Shown: positions 26,201-39,003 of the stretch, piece by piece
Position numbering within the stretch: position 1 is the stretch's first letter
Layout of the letters: each line of letters opens with the position of its first letter
Assembly: GCA_009193035.1 (NCBI GenBank)
Contig: SWDT01000178.1
Coordinates: forward strand, 1-39,003
Source of the DNA: Halicephalobus mephisto
Lineage: Eukaryota; Nematoda; Chromadorea; Rhabditida; Panagrolaimidae
Direction: 5' to 3'
Length of the DNA: 39,003 nt
Position numbers and translations under genes: made by a program
The notes under the pieces: generated by a model
The model's database searches: none
The model's input: only the letters and a program-made list of their open reading frames with translations
Told to the model about the DNA's origin: nothing

Positions 26201-29200
26201 CGCATTTCGATTAAAAATTCAGATTTTATAAAAATCTACAACAATTTAAGAATTTTTCGATTTTAATAAAAAATTCGAAAATTGCAGAAAATTAAATTTT
26301 CTAAATTATTTAAAAATATTTCTAATCTGTTTAACTGTTTTGAAACCTTTGGAATTTTTCTAAATCTCGTGAAATTTTTTAAGACCATTAAAAGTTGAAT
26401 AAAAACATATTGATCCATCTGATACCCTAAATTTTAGAATTTTTTTAAAAGTTTTGTTTTTTCGTTTCGAGACAACTTTGGCTTGCAATTTTCACAATGT
26501 TACAGTATACTTAAAATTTGGATTTTTATATTTTTTTAATCAAATTAGTTTTAAATTTGGGGATTTTTTTGTGAATTATTTATTTAAAAATAGATAAAAT
26601 GTGCTTTGATGATTTCTGCCAACCCACATCAAAAGTTCTGAATTAACATTGATATTTCGTAATTGCTCAATTCATAAGTTGCAAATTCTGACTCAAAATT
26701 TGAATAGAGTAATTTTTAATCTTGTTCAACCAAGTAATTTGGCTTTGGTTCGTTTTTCATCCTATGTCCTCTGATGACGAAAGGATCGTTTTTCGTGCCA
26801 AGTTGTGAAATTTTGACGGAAATTATTCAATCTTAATTGTGTTCATTTTTCGAGTGTTATGAAGATCCTGTACTTGTTTACGAAGCTTAATATATGTATA
26901 TCAACGTGTTTTTAGAAGAATTAAAATTCGGTTTTTGCCAGTTCTTCAAGAAATAAAAATACTTCAAATTCCGACGTCAAAAATGCGAAGAGTCGTCTCG
27001 ATACCGTGGTCCACGTTTTTTGGGTTTTTATTTGTGGTTCTTACTATTATTGGATTACTGGGAAATGTGATAGTCATAATTGCCATCAGCGGCGACAGAA
27101 AAATGCGAAGAAGTGTGATGAACATGCTTCTTTTAAATCTTGTAAGGTTCGAATTCGCCGAAAACGATAAATTTGGATTTTCTAGGCAGTTGCTGATGGA
27201 CTTAATCTCATTACGACGACCGTTGAGTGGATTCCGACGATTATCTTCGGTTATCCAGCTTGGGTGTTTCCAGAAATCCTTTGTCCCATCGCCAGGTACA
27301 TGGAATGTGTTTTTTTATTCAATTCCATCATAACTCAGTTGGTAGTTTGTGTTGAAAGGTAAATTTGAATTTTTTTAAAATAAAAAATTGATAATTATTC
27401 AAATTCCAGGTACATCGCCATCGTATACCCCATCCATGCCAGACGGTTATGCTCCAGACGGAACATTTTCGGGACAGTAATCGCTACATGGTTGTTTGTG
27501 TTCATTATGGCTTTTCCTTACGTTTTATTCAACGAAAAGCGACCAAATTGTAAGGTTTAATGTGACAAATTTTAAGAATTCTTAATGATTATTTAAATTT
27601 CTAAAATTGTCTAACATCTTTTACAATTTATTAGAAAATTTTGAAAAATCTACAAATCTTACAAAAATTTCCGGAGGCTATCGTAATTTTTTGAAATTTG
27701 GAACTTTCTAGAATATAATTTGAAATTTTTTAAACTTTCTGAAATCCCATAACAATTTCTGAAACCTTTTTGACTCTTGTAGACTTCTGGAATCTTCCCA
27801 AGTCCAATACAAATTCTTGGTATCTTCCAGAATCCATTGGCAACTTCTGAAAAATGTGAAATTTCGAAATATTTCAGAAGCTGTTGATCTTTAAAATTAT
27901 TTAAAAATTAAATTTTTAGATTTTCGAAATTTGTTTTGGAAAAATATCGAAAATTCCATAATAACATAATTTTAGCTCGTGTTTGCGCCAATCCGAATAT
28001 GCACACAACTTTTTGGACATCGTATAAGTGGATCGAATTCACTTCTTTCTACTTCTTGCCTTGTATTATCTTCATCATGCTCTACAGTAAAGTCTGCCGT
28101 GTCTTATGGTCCAAAAATAAACAACTCTATCAAGGTAGATTTTAATTTTTAGAGTAATGAATAAGTGTGGACTTTCTAGAAGCGAATTCCTCAGGGGATG
28201 GCCGATCGGAAGCCCTGACGATGAGGAGGAACGTCGTCAAGATGCTTGTGGCCTGTGTTTCTGTCTATTTCATTTGTTATTCCCCTATCGAAGGCCTATT
28301 TTTATCCAAGTAAGTTTGATAAACAATTTTTTTGATCTTATTTTTCGTTTTAGGGGGCTCTTTAATATTACAGTACACATTCCATATGAAGTGGTCTTGT
28401 GTTTCAATGCCTTGGCCATCACCTGCAGTGCTTGCAATCCTCTTCTTTATACTCTTTTTTCGAAAAAGTTCCGGACCAAAACTGCGGATCTTTTGTCTTG
28501 TTCGTCGAGACAAAAAATGATTAATGGAAGAACTTTGGAAATTACTTACAGTTTTTCAAAAGTATGTTTAATTTTTAATTCGAATTACCCAAAATGCACA
28601 AAGTTATTTTTCAAATTTTTATGCTTTTGCTATAGGACCTGTGTATCTGTCCCTGGATCCGTCATCGTCATCAGGAATTGGATCATCTTCTGTCTCAACG
28701 AAGAAATCAAAAACAACCTTCTTACAGTAGCAACGGACCTATTATCCTTTAATTTATTTTTTGCTTTTCCACAGCTATCCCTGTGAAGAACTCTGTTCTC
28801 CAAGTTTTGTGATTTTTTAAAATCAATGTAAAGTCAATTATTTCAGCAAAACGGCAGAAGTGGGATCTTTGACAATTAACGTTATTCTGCTCAATTATCT
28901 ACTGTATAAAATTTGCTCAAAAAGAATCATACCATCATTCAGGATAAGCCATTTTGACATTGTATATAAATTATATTATAAAAATTAAAGACGGGCACTG
29001 TAAGAAGTTATTTGAATATAAATTTTCAGAACTCAAGATTCGGTTACAAAATTTTCAATTAAATACTGTAAGATTCCAATAATTTCAATAGAATTCAGAA
29101 AATTGAGAACTTTCTGATGAATTTCAGAAGTTCCTATTTAATTTCAGAAATTTGCGTAAATTTTTATAAAAATTTAAAATTCTCAGAGAATTTTAGATAA

Positions 29201-32200
29201 ATTTGAGTTTTTTTTAATTATTTTAAAATTCTCGGGAAATTTGCATGAAATTTTAGAATATTTCAGAAACTACTTTAAGATTTTCAAAGATTTTGGAATT
29301 TTCCGACGGATTTCAGAAATTTCAATAAGATTCTGAAAATATTTGGATTTTTAATGACGTTCGAAATATTTTTCATTATTTATGAACCATTTCGAAGGAT
29401 TACTAGAAGATTATCGAGGATTTAAATTTTTTAAAATAAATCGTCCTTTCGCGAGTTTTGACCACGATCATCAAGTTTACAATCATGGGATTAAATTTAA
29501 TAAGATTATAATCATTTTGAAATAGGAACAACCAAGTGCTGTCAACCTTCACCACAACTTGAACAATTAATAAAATAATACTAATTTTACAATGAACTTT
29601 AAAAAGTTACTACTTTTCTGTTAATGAACAATTGAGGTATCATGGAGTAATTCTTTTCTCGTTATAAAAAATCGTTATTTTCAAATCGAGTTGTCTCAAG
29701 TTAAGTTTACTTCGAGTAGAATAGAACTATTTCAAACTTTCTCCATTTGAAAATTCTGTATCATTAATTCAAATATCAACTGGCTCGTTCAATCCAACAA
29801 CTGTACTACATGCTATTGTGTTCGATGCTTTAAAATTCTAGATCACCAAAATCAAACAGTTCTATTATCGTTGATATCTACACTGATATTTCTACAAGTT
29901 TAACTTCTTTCAATTTCTCGAAATTCCTCAATGTTTGTCAACTGAAACACTACTTTTGTTCATTCCAAATTCATTCTCAATAATGGTCTTTGCAAAGATC
30001 TTCATAAATGTGGAATCCACATTACTCGATATATTTATTGCTTTCTATTCTTTGTTGGTTCCTTCGTATTTAAGAACAAACGATTGAAGTCGCTTACGTG
30101 ACTGTATAACGTTTTCAACATTAGAAAAATTACGTGGGTGAAATAGAACGTGGGACAAAAATTTATCACAAAGGTTATTACACAGGAACTTTGTAGGAGA
30201 TCATATTAGAATTTTCTAATTTTTATATAGATATATTGTACATTTCATAATCGTTTTTTGCAAGAAAGTTATCCTAGTTTAACCCCTATAGGAAGTAAAG
30301 AGTGTCGCATTAAGGGGATAATAATTCCCAGCATTAAATTCTGAGCAAAGATTAGCTAATTTAATTCATTTTTATTGCAAATTTTACTTCTCAGAGAAAC
30401 GGTAATCTCATTATCCTGTTTTAAAGCATTTAATTCTTTACGTAAATGATTGAATTATGACACAACTTGTTATTTTGGTCCAATATGTACTGCTTTCATG
30501 ATAATCAGAAACACATTCATCTTTTGGCATTATAATAGAAGTTTACAATAACAGTATGTACCTAACTTTGATCGACTTTAATGGATTATTAGCTTTTTCT
30601 TGGGGAGATTTGGTATTTACATCGCTCAAATCTAGAATCCAAAAACTTCTAGACATGAATGCGTTTTTAACATCTCCTTATGAATATTTCTATTTGATAG
30701 TTATATAACATCTTCTATTCCTCCTAGACACTGTATTCAGCAATCCTGTGCTACCATTCTGGTTTTCCACGTAGAAAAGATATTTTCAGGGTAAGAATAT
30801 GATTTGATTTTCTTTTCTTTTTTCACTAAGAAGCTAATACATTTAAATATTTTGAGTAGTATCTATAAAAATAATTGATACAGTAGAAGCAATATTTTAA
30901 CCTATTTACTAAATCGTACTCATGACAACTTGTCTCCAGCATTAAAATAAAATAAAATTAGTTCAACACTTATTTTAGATTATAGGCTTTCCCCCACAAC
31001 TTTTATTATTAGTTTTCAAAGATGTCAGACCCATTGGCTATTCTAAATTTCTCCTGGATTGAGAACAAAACAGAAGTAGTGGAGTTATCCCAAGGTCAGT
31101 TCATCGCTTACATGGCCGTGGGCATTCCTTCTTGGATACTGTACATTCTAATAATTCTTTTGTTGATCAAACCGTCAAACAAGAAGATTTTTGAAAGTTC
31201 TTATTTTAAATTAGCCACGGTCGTTGGATTTTCGGTAAGATTTTATCACTGTATATGGTGTCTTAAAAATTTCGAAATCTCAAATCACTTTAATTTAACA
31301 AATTGTAAACATATTTTGATGACTATTTTTACTCTTATCAAATAACTTAGCTATTTTATTTATCATCAAAAAATTTTGTAAAATAATAATCTTAAAAAAT
31401 ACAGAAACCTTGTTGATTCACAAAAATAAGATAAAAGAATTTGGAAATAAAAAACTAGAATTTGAAAGTTAATTTGAGGTATAAGAAATATTTATAACAG
31501 CCAAACTTTGTTGAACATTATTTCAAATCTGAATTTTCTTCGAGTTCTCTGTATTCCAATAAAATCAATGATTTTGCAGGATATACTGCTATATGTCGTC
31601 TTCAATTTCCAGCATAGGTTTCTTTTATTCGCTCCATTATCCAATCTCTATGTTGGAATCCCTGATAGGAGCTTCTTCCTCAGATTCATCTTTTTTGCAG
31701 CGTATTTCTTGCGCTATTTCAAAGGCTGTCTTGTACTTGCAACATCGTTCAACAGATGTACTTCTGTTCTGGCTTACAAGATTCATGAAAAGATTTGGAA
31801 ATACACTTTTGGAATCTCCCTACTATGTTCTCTTCTGATTGCCTTATCTCTCACCTGGTTTTACTTTTTTGGTCGAATTCTGCTGGTTCCTATGGACGTA
31901 TATGAAGTGACCTATGCCCTAGCTCCCAAGGGTGATCTCTTCCCAACTGAATCAGCTTTAAAGTTGGCGCTATTTGGGCTGATCTCCGGGTCATTAGATC
32001 TCATTGTGAACATAATTACTTGTGTAGCAATCTTTCGTGAACGTCACAAGAACGGATCCTTCAACAAAATCGCATCAGGGCTCATGATTATCACATTAAT
32101 CGAGTTCGTAACTCAAATACTCATGTTTGTTGCCGAAGGAAATCTGTTCGTTTTGGCCAAAATGAAGATTTACGATGGAATCTTCAATGATTTCTACTTT

Positions 32201-35200
32201 GCAATGTGCTGGATAACGGATTTAAATACTTTACTCAAACCGTATACCCTTTTGTTGATGTCAACAGCAGTTAGATTATCTTTCTTGGAGACTTATTGTG
32301 GATATATAAAAAGTGTAAAAATTTTTAAAACTGTATCTACTAAGGTTCAAACTATGTAGAATAATTTGTGTCATTTAATAAATGACATTTCCTTACGATA
32401 TTCGAATAAAAAAGTAAAATGCCCATTAGAATTTAATGTTAGATGGCATGAGAGAAACTGTAAATTTTACATTTTAAGAAAGTTTATTAGATGTTACACA
32501 TTTATCATTTGAGTTTTGCGAAAGGTTTAGCTAAATACAAGGTACTGACAGGTAACATCAATGTAGGCAGAAATGTAATTTTCATTTTGAAAAACAGAAG
32601 TTATTATTTAATTCCATACATTGAGGATGTCGTACATATGGCTGTTATGGTTTTCTCCTAAAAATTATATATTGTAATTATCTTCCGTTGATTTTGCCAT
32701 CAAATAAAAGCACTTGATATCATTTTAAGTTAGTTTTAATAATAAAAATTTCTATTGTTTTGAATTTTGACCCTAATTATTTATTTAAGATATTTCATGA
32801 TATCATTATGAATGTTAAATATCACTTTTTACTGTACTTGTTCCTTCAATAACAAATTTCTTCAAAATTACACTTTTTGATCAAAAGTCACAGTTCCGTT
32901 TTTATATATCAGGTAAGTTGTTATTATGAAATTATAAATTGCAATATGTTATTGGCCAAATAAAGAATGTCGAAAATTTTTTCATAAATGCACGGAAAAT
33001 CTCAAAAATTCCCAAATTTGGAGCAAAGAAATGTAATATAATTATAAACTATTTCGAACTTCCTTATTTGAATCTAGTTTTTTTTATTTATTGCTACTGG
33101 TACATTATTTCCAATAGTAAACAGTTATTAAATATCAAAGGAAATAGGTTGAAAATACTAAGAAAATCTGACAATTTAAATTTCCTCGATAATATTGACT
33201 TTATCAATTCTCATTCTATAGTTCGAAAAAGATAAAAATTAAGAAATTCTAAAAATCTAAATTTCCTAAACAGTATCTCCTCTTTGCAAATTCTTCTTTA
33301 AAAGATAACGTAGTATTAGAAAGGCATAGAAATGAAAAATAAAAGGTATTAAATGTTTTCAAATTTTGCAATTCCTTTTTGAAAGACATCAAAGCTATTA
33401 AGAAAATTTGGAAATATGGAATTAATGAATATTAATAACTTAAATTTCTCTTTAAAGAAAATGGATAATATCCTAAGATTAAGCATTTTAAACTAGAAAA
33501 AATCCACTTCTCTTGTCTTCGAAGGGGAGAAATAGTATCTAAGGAATCGAAAAAGTTATTTTTTGAGTACTATCTCTTTATTTCTGAAACTTATCATCGA
33601 AAGAAACAGATACTGTTGAGGATTAAAAGATTATGAATCACGTAGGAGTTAAATTCTTCCAAATCGCTTCGAAACCTTTCATAGGACTTTGGAAAAGCCA
33701 ACGAACTATAGGATGGCAATTTTTAATTTAAAAAAACCTAGGAGTACCCGAGATTTTCAGAAGGCTTTCAAACCAAGTCTAATCAAACTCTGCTGTGTTT
33801 AAATAGTAGATCAAATGAGATGGCATGTTTCTACAATGATTTGACATTTAATAACGACTAATCCCAAAAGCTGAACTTCTTTCCATCTCTTCGTAGAAGA
33901 ACAAACTACAAAGTATCATTAGTTGTAGAAGTTGTAGACACAATAATTATTGAATAAATTGTAGTTTGTCTTTCTTATGGAAAATAAATCCATGCTGTTT
34001 ATTTTTACAGAAATACTGTTGATAATATTTTTTGCTTAATAATCTGGAAGGTTAAACGTTAATTTTTAGTTGTATACTAGAATGACATGAAATTGAAAAA
34101 TCTAGAGATCGTCATCGATCATAAGTTTTATATTTCTATTATTTTTTCCTTAGAATTTAATCTCTAACAGATTATCATCCAAATTTGGATATCAGTGAGT
34201 TAAAATTAAATGACTTAAACCCATGAATGATATCTAAAACGTTTTTCCATTGAATTGGATTATCAATCAAAAACTAAGCATTTGAGAGTCATACTATTAT
34301 AATGATTAGATATAAAAATTGTCACAAAGTTGTTTTAACACGACTATTCGTTATTTTAAAAAAATGTAACGACTAGAGAACTCTGAAAAGTTTTAAAAAG
34401 GGGCAAGTTTGAAAATATCCGATAGTCCTAATGTAAATTTAGATTATGCTACATTGAGTCAGACATTTCTAGAAGTCTAGACCAAGTTAAAGCTCTTTAA
34501 GAAGTTTATCCCAGACCGGATCTTCTAGAACTTGTTTGAAAAAACTTAGAAGCCGTATTCAATAGTTAATCACCGGTATTTCATGTTATGTTTCTGTCTG
34601 TATCTACTATTTATTAAGATAACCAATTACTTTATGTTTTCCATTCAAAACCACAATCTGACAATTAAGCAATGGTTGTGGCGATCAACTCATTCTCGAT
34701 CCCGCAGAGATTCTTGCCTCTCTTGTAGTAGACGTATCCGTCTTCACCCCAGTCTGTTCCCCAGCTGTTCTTCACGATCCAGTAATCGGGGGTGTACCCG
34801 ACAATGGTGACTTCATGGTAGCCATCTATATCATCGCAGGAGGAGACGTCAAAGACTCCTCCAGTGTAGTATTGAAAGGCACTAGGAACACCGAAGTAGA
34901 ATCCAATGGGTCCGTAGTAGTAAATGTAATATGGGATGTCGGCTTCAGATTCAATCAACCAATATTCCAAGTTATTATAGGTGGTTCCACAGGTGACCAA
35001 ACATGTCCCGTTCGACTGGGTTCCAGTATAGGGATAATCAGTTTCTAATGGTGATCCGTACTCCTGGATATGATCAATGGCGTAATCGAGCCATCCACCA
35101 TTGCAGCCGTAGTTCAAAGTATTGCAATCGACAAGACTCTGCTCAGAAAGGTCCAGATCGGAACCCTGATATGACAGGAGGTTGGATTCAAGTGCGGCGA

Positions 35201-38200
35201 TGGCGGTGAACGCCCAGCAACTGCCACATTGCTAAAATTCAGGAAATTATATCAGATGAAAAAGAGTTTTATCATGAAATATTCTAAATATGAATTTCAG
35301 ATGTTTCAAAATTCCTTATAATATCCTGATTTTCTCTATAAAGCTATAAAGAAACGAACCCCTTGATCTTTGACCGGAGTGACCCATCCGTAATCTCTGT
35401 AGTCGTAAGAAGTCGGAATACTCTGTCTCTTGCGTCGAGGACGACGATCAGGCTTAGTTTTTGAAATCTTATTCTTGTTCTTTTTGAGATCCATACTCTT
35501 CGGCATTAGCATTGTTTGTTGGAATTCCTCATGGGTCATAGCCGAGAACTTGTTGATCCCGTACTGACCTCCATGTCCCTTACCCTTGTTGATGGCGTCG
35601 ATAGCTTTCATATTGTCCTTGAAGGCTTTCATATGGCGATCGAACTCTCCAGTCTCGTTTTTGTAGTTGAGATGGTACTTCTTCATGAAGTTTTTGAAGT
35701 CCTTGACTTCCTTGTCTGTCCAAGCTTGGACGAGACAAACCAAACAAATCAGAATTAGAACTCGGGAAATCATTGTAGTAAACCACTTGTGTGATATCTT
35801 CCACAATCATGCACCCCTTATATACCCGTTATCAGAGAGGATACTGTTAATGAATTATTCATAAATAGCAAGTTGCTGAATAAATTGTTTCAATTCCCTT
35901 TGTTGGGTTGAAACCCGTGATTGTTAAGCTGGATTACGGAGTCAAAAACAATAGATTGAAACGTGGCATTAATATAGAAATTCGAAATAAATATTAAAGC
36001 CCGGTTATTGTGATAATCTGCAAATTTCCCGGAAATTTTTTAAAATGTCAATAATCCTGAAACTTCCCAATTGATTCTGGAAAGTTCGATGTTTTATATT
36101 TTAAGCATAAAAGATAAGCTTTCACTGAGATCTAATTTAATGAATATAAGAGTAATGAATTAGTGTTATTCTGAAAGATTTTTGAAATTACCAGAATTTG
36201 ATATCCTTTAATGATCGTCCTCAAATGATTATAAGATTTAAAAAAAAAAAATTTACGAACTCAAGAGACAATCATTCGTTATAAAATGTCCTTGGATTAT
36301 TTGAACATTGCCCATGTTCATCAGAAAATTTAAAGTAGTTTCAGGGACCTCTTTTCTCAAGAAATATCTATTTTCAGAATTTTAAATGAAGATAATTTGA
36401 AATCTTTGTTCAGTTTCACCTAATGGTTTTATAATTTTCCAGAACAGACGTGGAATAATTTGAGAAATAATCTCCAAAATTATTTCTATCTTACAGATTT
36501 TTTCTCGTCAAAATGAATTGTGAATAATAATTATTCATTTGTGTTTCATAATGAAGTGTAATTGTTTTGAATTAATGATACTGTAGTATGTTTAAGTCAA
36601 TGAATACAGTAGTGTTAATATCTGTTATTGCACTAGACCATTCATCACTATAGCTTTCGAGTTATAACCAAGTTACAGAACGTTAGATAGTTTTATCTGA
36701 TAGTTTTGATGAGAAAGAATTAAAATTCTCACTGAATTGCTTTAATAATAATTATTTTCCAATCTTGGGGGGAAAAGCACTGTAGTTTCCCGTTACTGTA
36801 AATGTACTAAAAAATCAAGATATAATTGTGTTTTAAATGTCAGTACTTTATTCATAACAATTTGTAATTAATGATTGCCAAAAGTACATTCAAGCTTTAA
36901 CTTTGTCACAGAGTTTTGAAATAAAGTCTGTCATTACTGAGATTACTTTTTTAACTTTCATCTTATTTCATTTATAATTGTTTTTTTAATGAAAGTTTGT
37001 CTATAACTGATTAAAGAACTTTTTGTTACTTTAAGATTTTTGAAAGGTAAGAAATTAACTCAACTAATCAGAACAAAGCCGGAAAGGTTAAACTTCTATT
37101 TTTGTTTACAGTTTCCTCTCTTTATAATCTACCGCGTGATCACCTTAGTTTTCGTAAGAAATTATTACTGAACAGCATTTACTTCTGTTTGTTCTAACCG
37201 AGTAATTTCCATATTCTGCTATCTATTGATCTCTTTTATAATATTCTACTTCTCATGGTACTCACGGAGGAACAAGTCATTTTCTTCGAAAGAGCAACGT
37301 TTGCAACTAACTTGGTTTTTGGAGGTTTTGCGACGATTCTACTGACATTACAATTTTGCATCAAGAAGAGGAAGAATGAATTAAATCCTAGTTTAACATT
37401 TTTTTCTAATCTGGTTCAGCCTTTTGATTACTTTGTTTCCATTGGTTCGGTCGTCGGAAGTATTGAATTCCTCTACAAGGGTACTGTGATGACTCCATTA
37501 TTCATTATAGCAAGGACTTTTCAAGGATTTGGAGGAAAATGTCGTGCGATTCAGTGTTATAGTTTTCTGCGTTGACAGAATTTTCTCGACAATTTACTTG
37601 GAAACTTACCACAAATGGCCGACGAAAAAATACGCGTTCATTTTGTTCTTCATTACAATGGGATATTCTGCCTTGATTGCCTCTATGCGTATACTAGTGA
37701 GTTTTATTAAGATTTAATAACATAGTTAAAAGTTTTTGAATTATTATCTGATTATAAAGTATGGATTTTGTTGAGGAATTGTGCCAAATGGAATTATTAA
37801 CTATTTCAGTTACATTCAGAGTTGATTTTTTAGTTTTTGTGAAATTAGCTACAAATGAAATTCCTCATCACTTTGCTTTTTAGAACTCAATTTCTTATTT
37901 CCCAAAATAGAAAATAGTTCTTCAATTTTACCTAGTTTCAAGTAAAATTTTTTTCTAACTGAATTTAATCTTATTCTTGCAAATAATTTTTTCAACTTTT
38001 CTGCAAAAATTTTAAGTTAATTTTTCTATCCGCTGATTATAGTATTGTGATTTTGGTGACTTGTCATAATCTCATCGTTTTAGTTGGATTCGGTGTATAT
38101 AACTACTTGGTCATCGTCTCCTTTACAATGAACTTTTCGATCCTCATCTTACTGTGGGTCCTGCACAAAAGAAACAAAAAAATGAAAAAGTTAATCGCTG

Positions 38201-39003
38201 AAGGATATAACCTGACAATAAGATGCCAAATTATCGAGAATATAAGGGTTTTACTAGTTATCAGACCCTACATCATCCTCATGCCCTGCGTAACCCTCTT
38301 AGGTTCCATTTCGAACAGAGTAGCACTATACATTACTGGCAGATTGCAAGCATCAGTCCCCGGCTTATATTTGGTGAGTTTCTGGGTCTCAATTGGAACA
38401 CTCGAAAGTTTTGTTTTTCAGTTTTACAATATTTATTTCATAATCGTCTCAGTCATTCACATCCGGAAAAAACTAAGGATGTCTACGAAAGTGAAGGACA
38501 TGAATCTTCTTGTGGGGATCGAGAACGGGAAACCCATAGTGATCACTTTATTGGGAGAGAAGTTACCAGCAGCTCTAACAATAGACGACCATTTCGATCA
38601 CTTGAAAAAGGAATGGAAATAATATATCATGTATGAGTAATGGGGAAGAAAGTGTAGTAAAGTTGGATATTTTCATTGTGAAAGACCCTTTGTATTGTTT
38701 TCTTCCTCAAAAAATATTGCATTTTAATACATGTTTTATTAGAAAAGCGGATACTTTACCTATATTTATAATTTACTTACTGAATATAGTTCAATGGTAC
38801 ATGTCCTACCTGTCATAAGTGAAGGAATCAGAAGTTGTTAAATTAAAAAATTAAATAAAAGGTCCTGATTTTTGAATTCCTATAAGAGATAGGTTTTGAA
38901 TCAAGGAGTAAGATAAAATGAAAATGAGTGTTGGTGATGTGATTAAAAGCGTTATTTGCCTTTCTTTTTCTGTTGAATTGTACTTTATCCTTTTTAGGTG
39001 CTA

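Overview
This window looks like nuclear DNA of a Caenorhabditis-type nematode. It is AT-rich. Introns are mostly 42-60 nt with GTAAG/GTGAG donors and TTTTCAG-like acceptors. Genes are compact, lie on both strands and end in AATAAA signals. The content is typical of worms: a chemoreceptor of the SRG superfamily, one of the SRA/SRE superfamily, an ACY-1-type adenylyl cyclase, and a papain-family protease with a TATA box and GATA site. All exon models below were read by hand from splice signals and reading-frame phase.

Left part (1-13.7 kb). A divergent HSP70-like protein runs off the left edge (minus strand). Next come a decayed coding-looking stretch, a secreted, heavily glycosylatable protein (plus) and a 74-residue two-exon gene (plus). 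A degenerate ~65-70 bp tandem repeat follows. Then there is a four-membrane-span protein with uncertain 5' exons (minus) and a short secreted precursor with a dibasic site and a C-terminal Gly-Lys, which looks like a neuropeptide precursor (minus). A visibly GC-richer block and a tandem repeat precede the adenylyl cyclase.

Middle (13.7-28.8 kb). A 15-exon adenylyl cyclase of 1315 residues (AC9/ACY-1 type) is the best-supported gene. It is followed by about 6.7 kb of very AT-rich intergenic DNA with several separate tandem repeats, and then by a class A peptide-type GPCR.

Right part (28.8-39 kb). An SRG-superfamily chemoreceptor, a cathepsin L-like protease (minus) with a furin-like site before its mature domain, and an SRA/SRE-superfamily chemoreceptor whose frame is broken at two places. 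The latter also holds a 48-nt stop-free, in-frame intron.

I see no operon, transposon with coding capacity, tRNA, rRNA or CRISPR. No single wholly new system is evident. The items most worth a second look are the peptide precursor, the HSP70-like protein with an unfamiliar N-terminal domain and no recognisable substrate-binding domain, the dispersed repeat family around GCGAATTGCCTGATTTAC, and the two candidate alternative-splicing sites.
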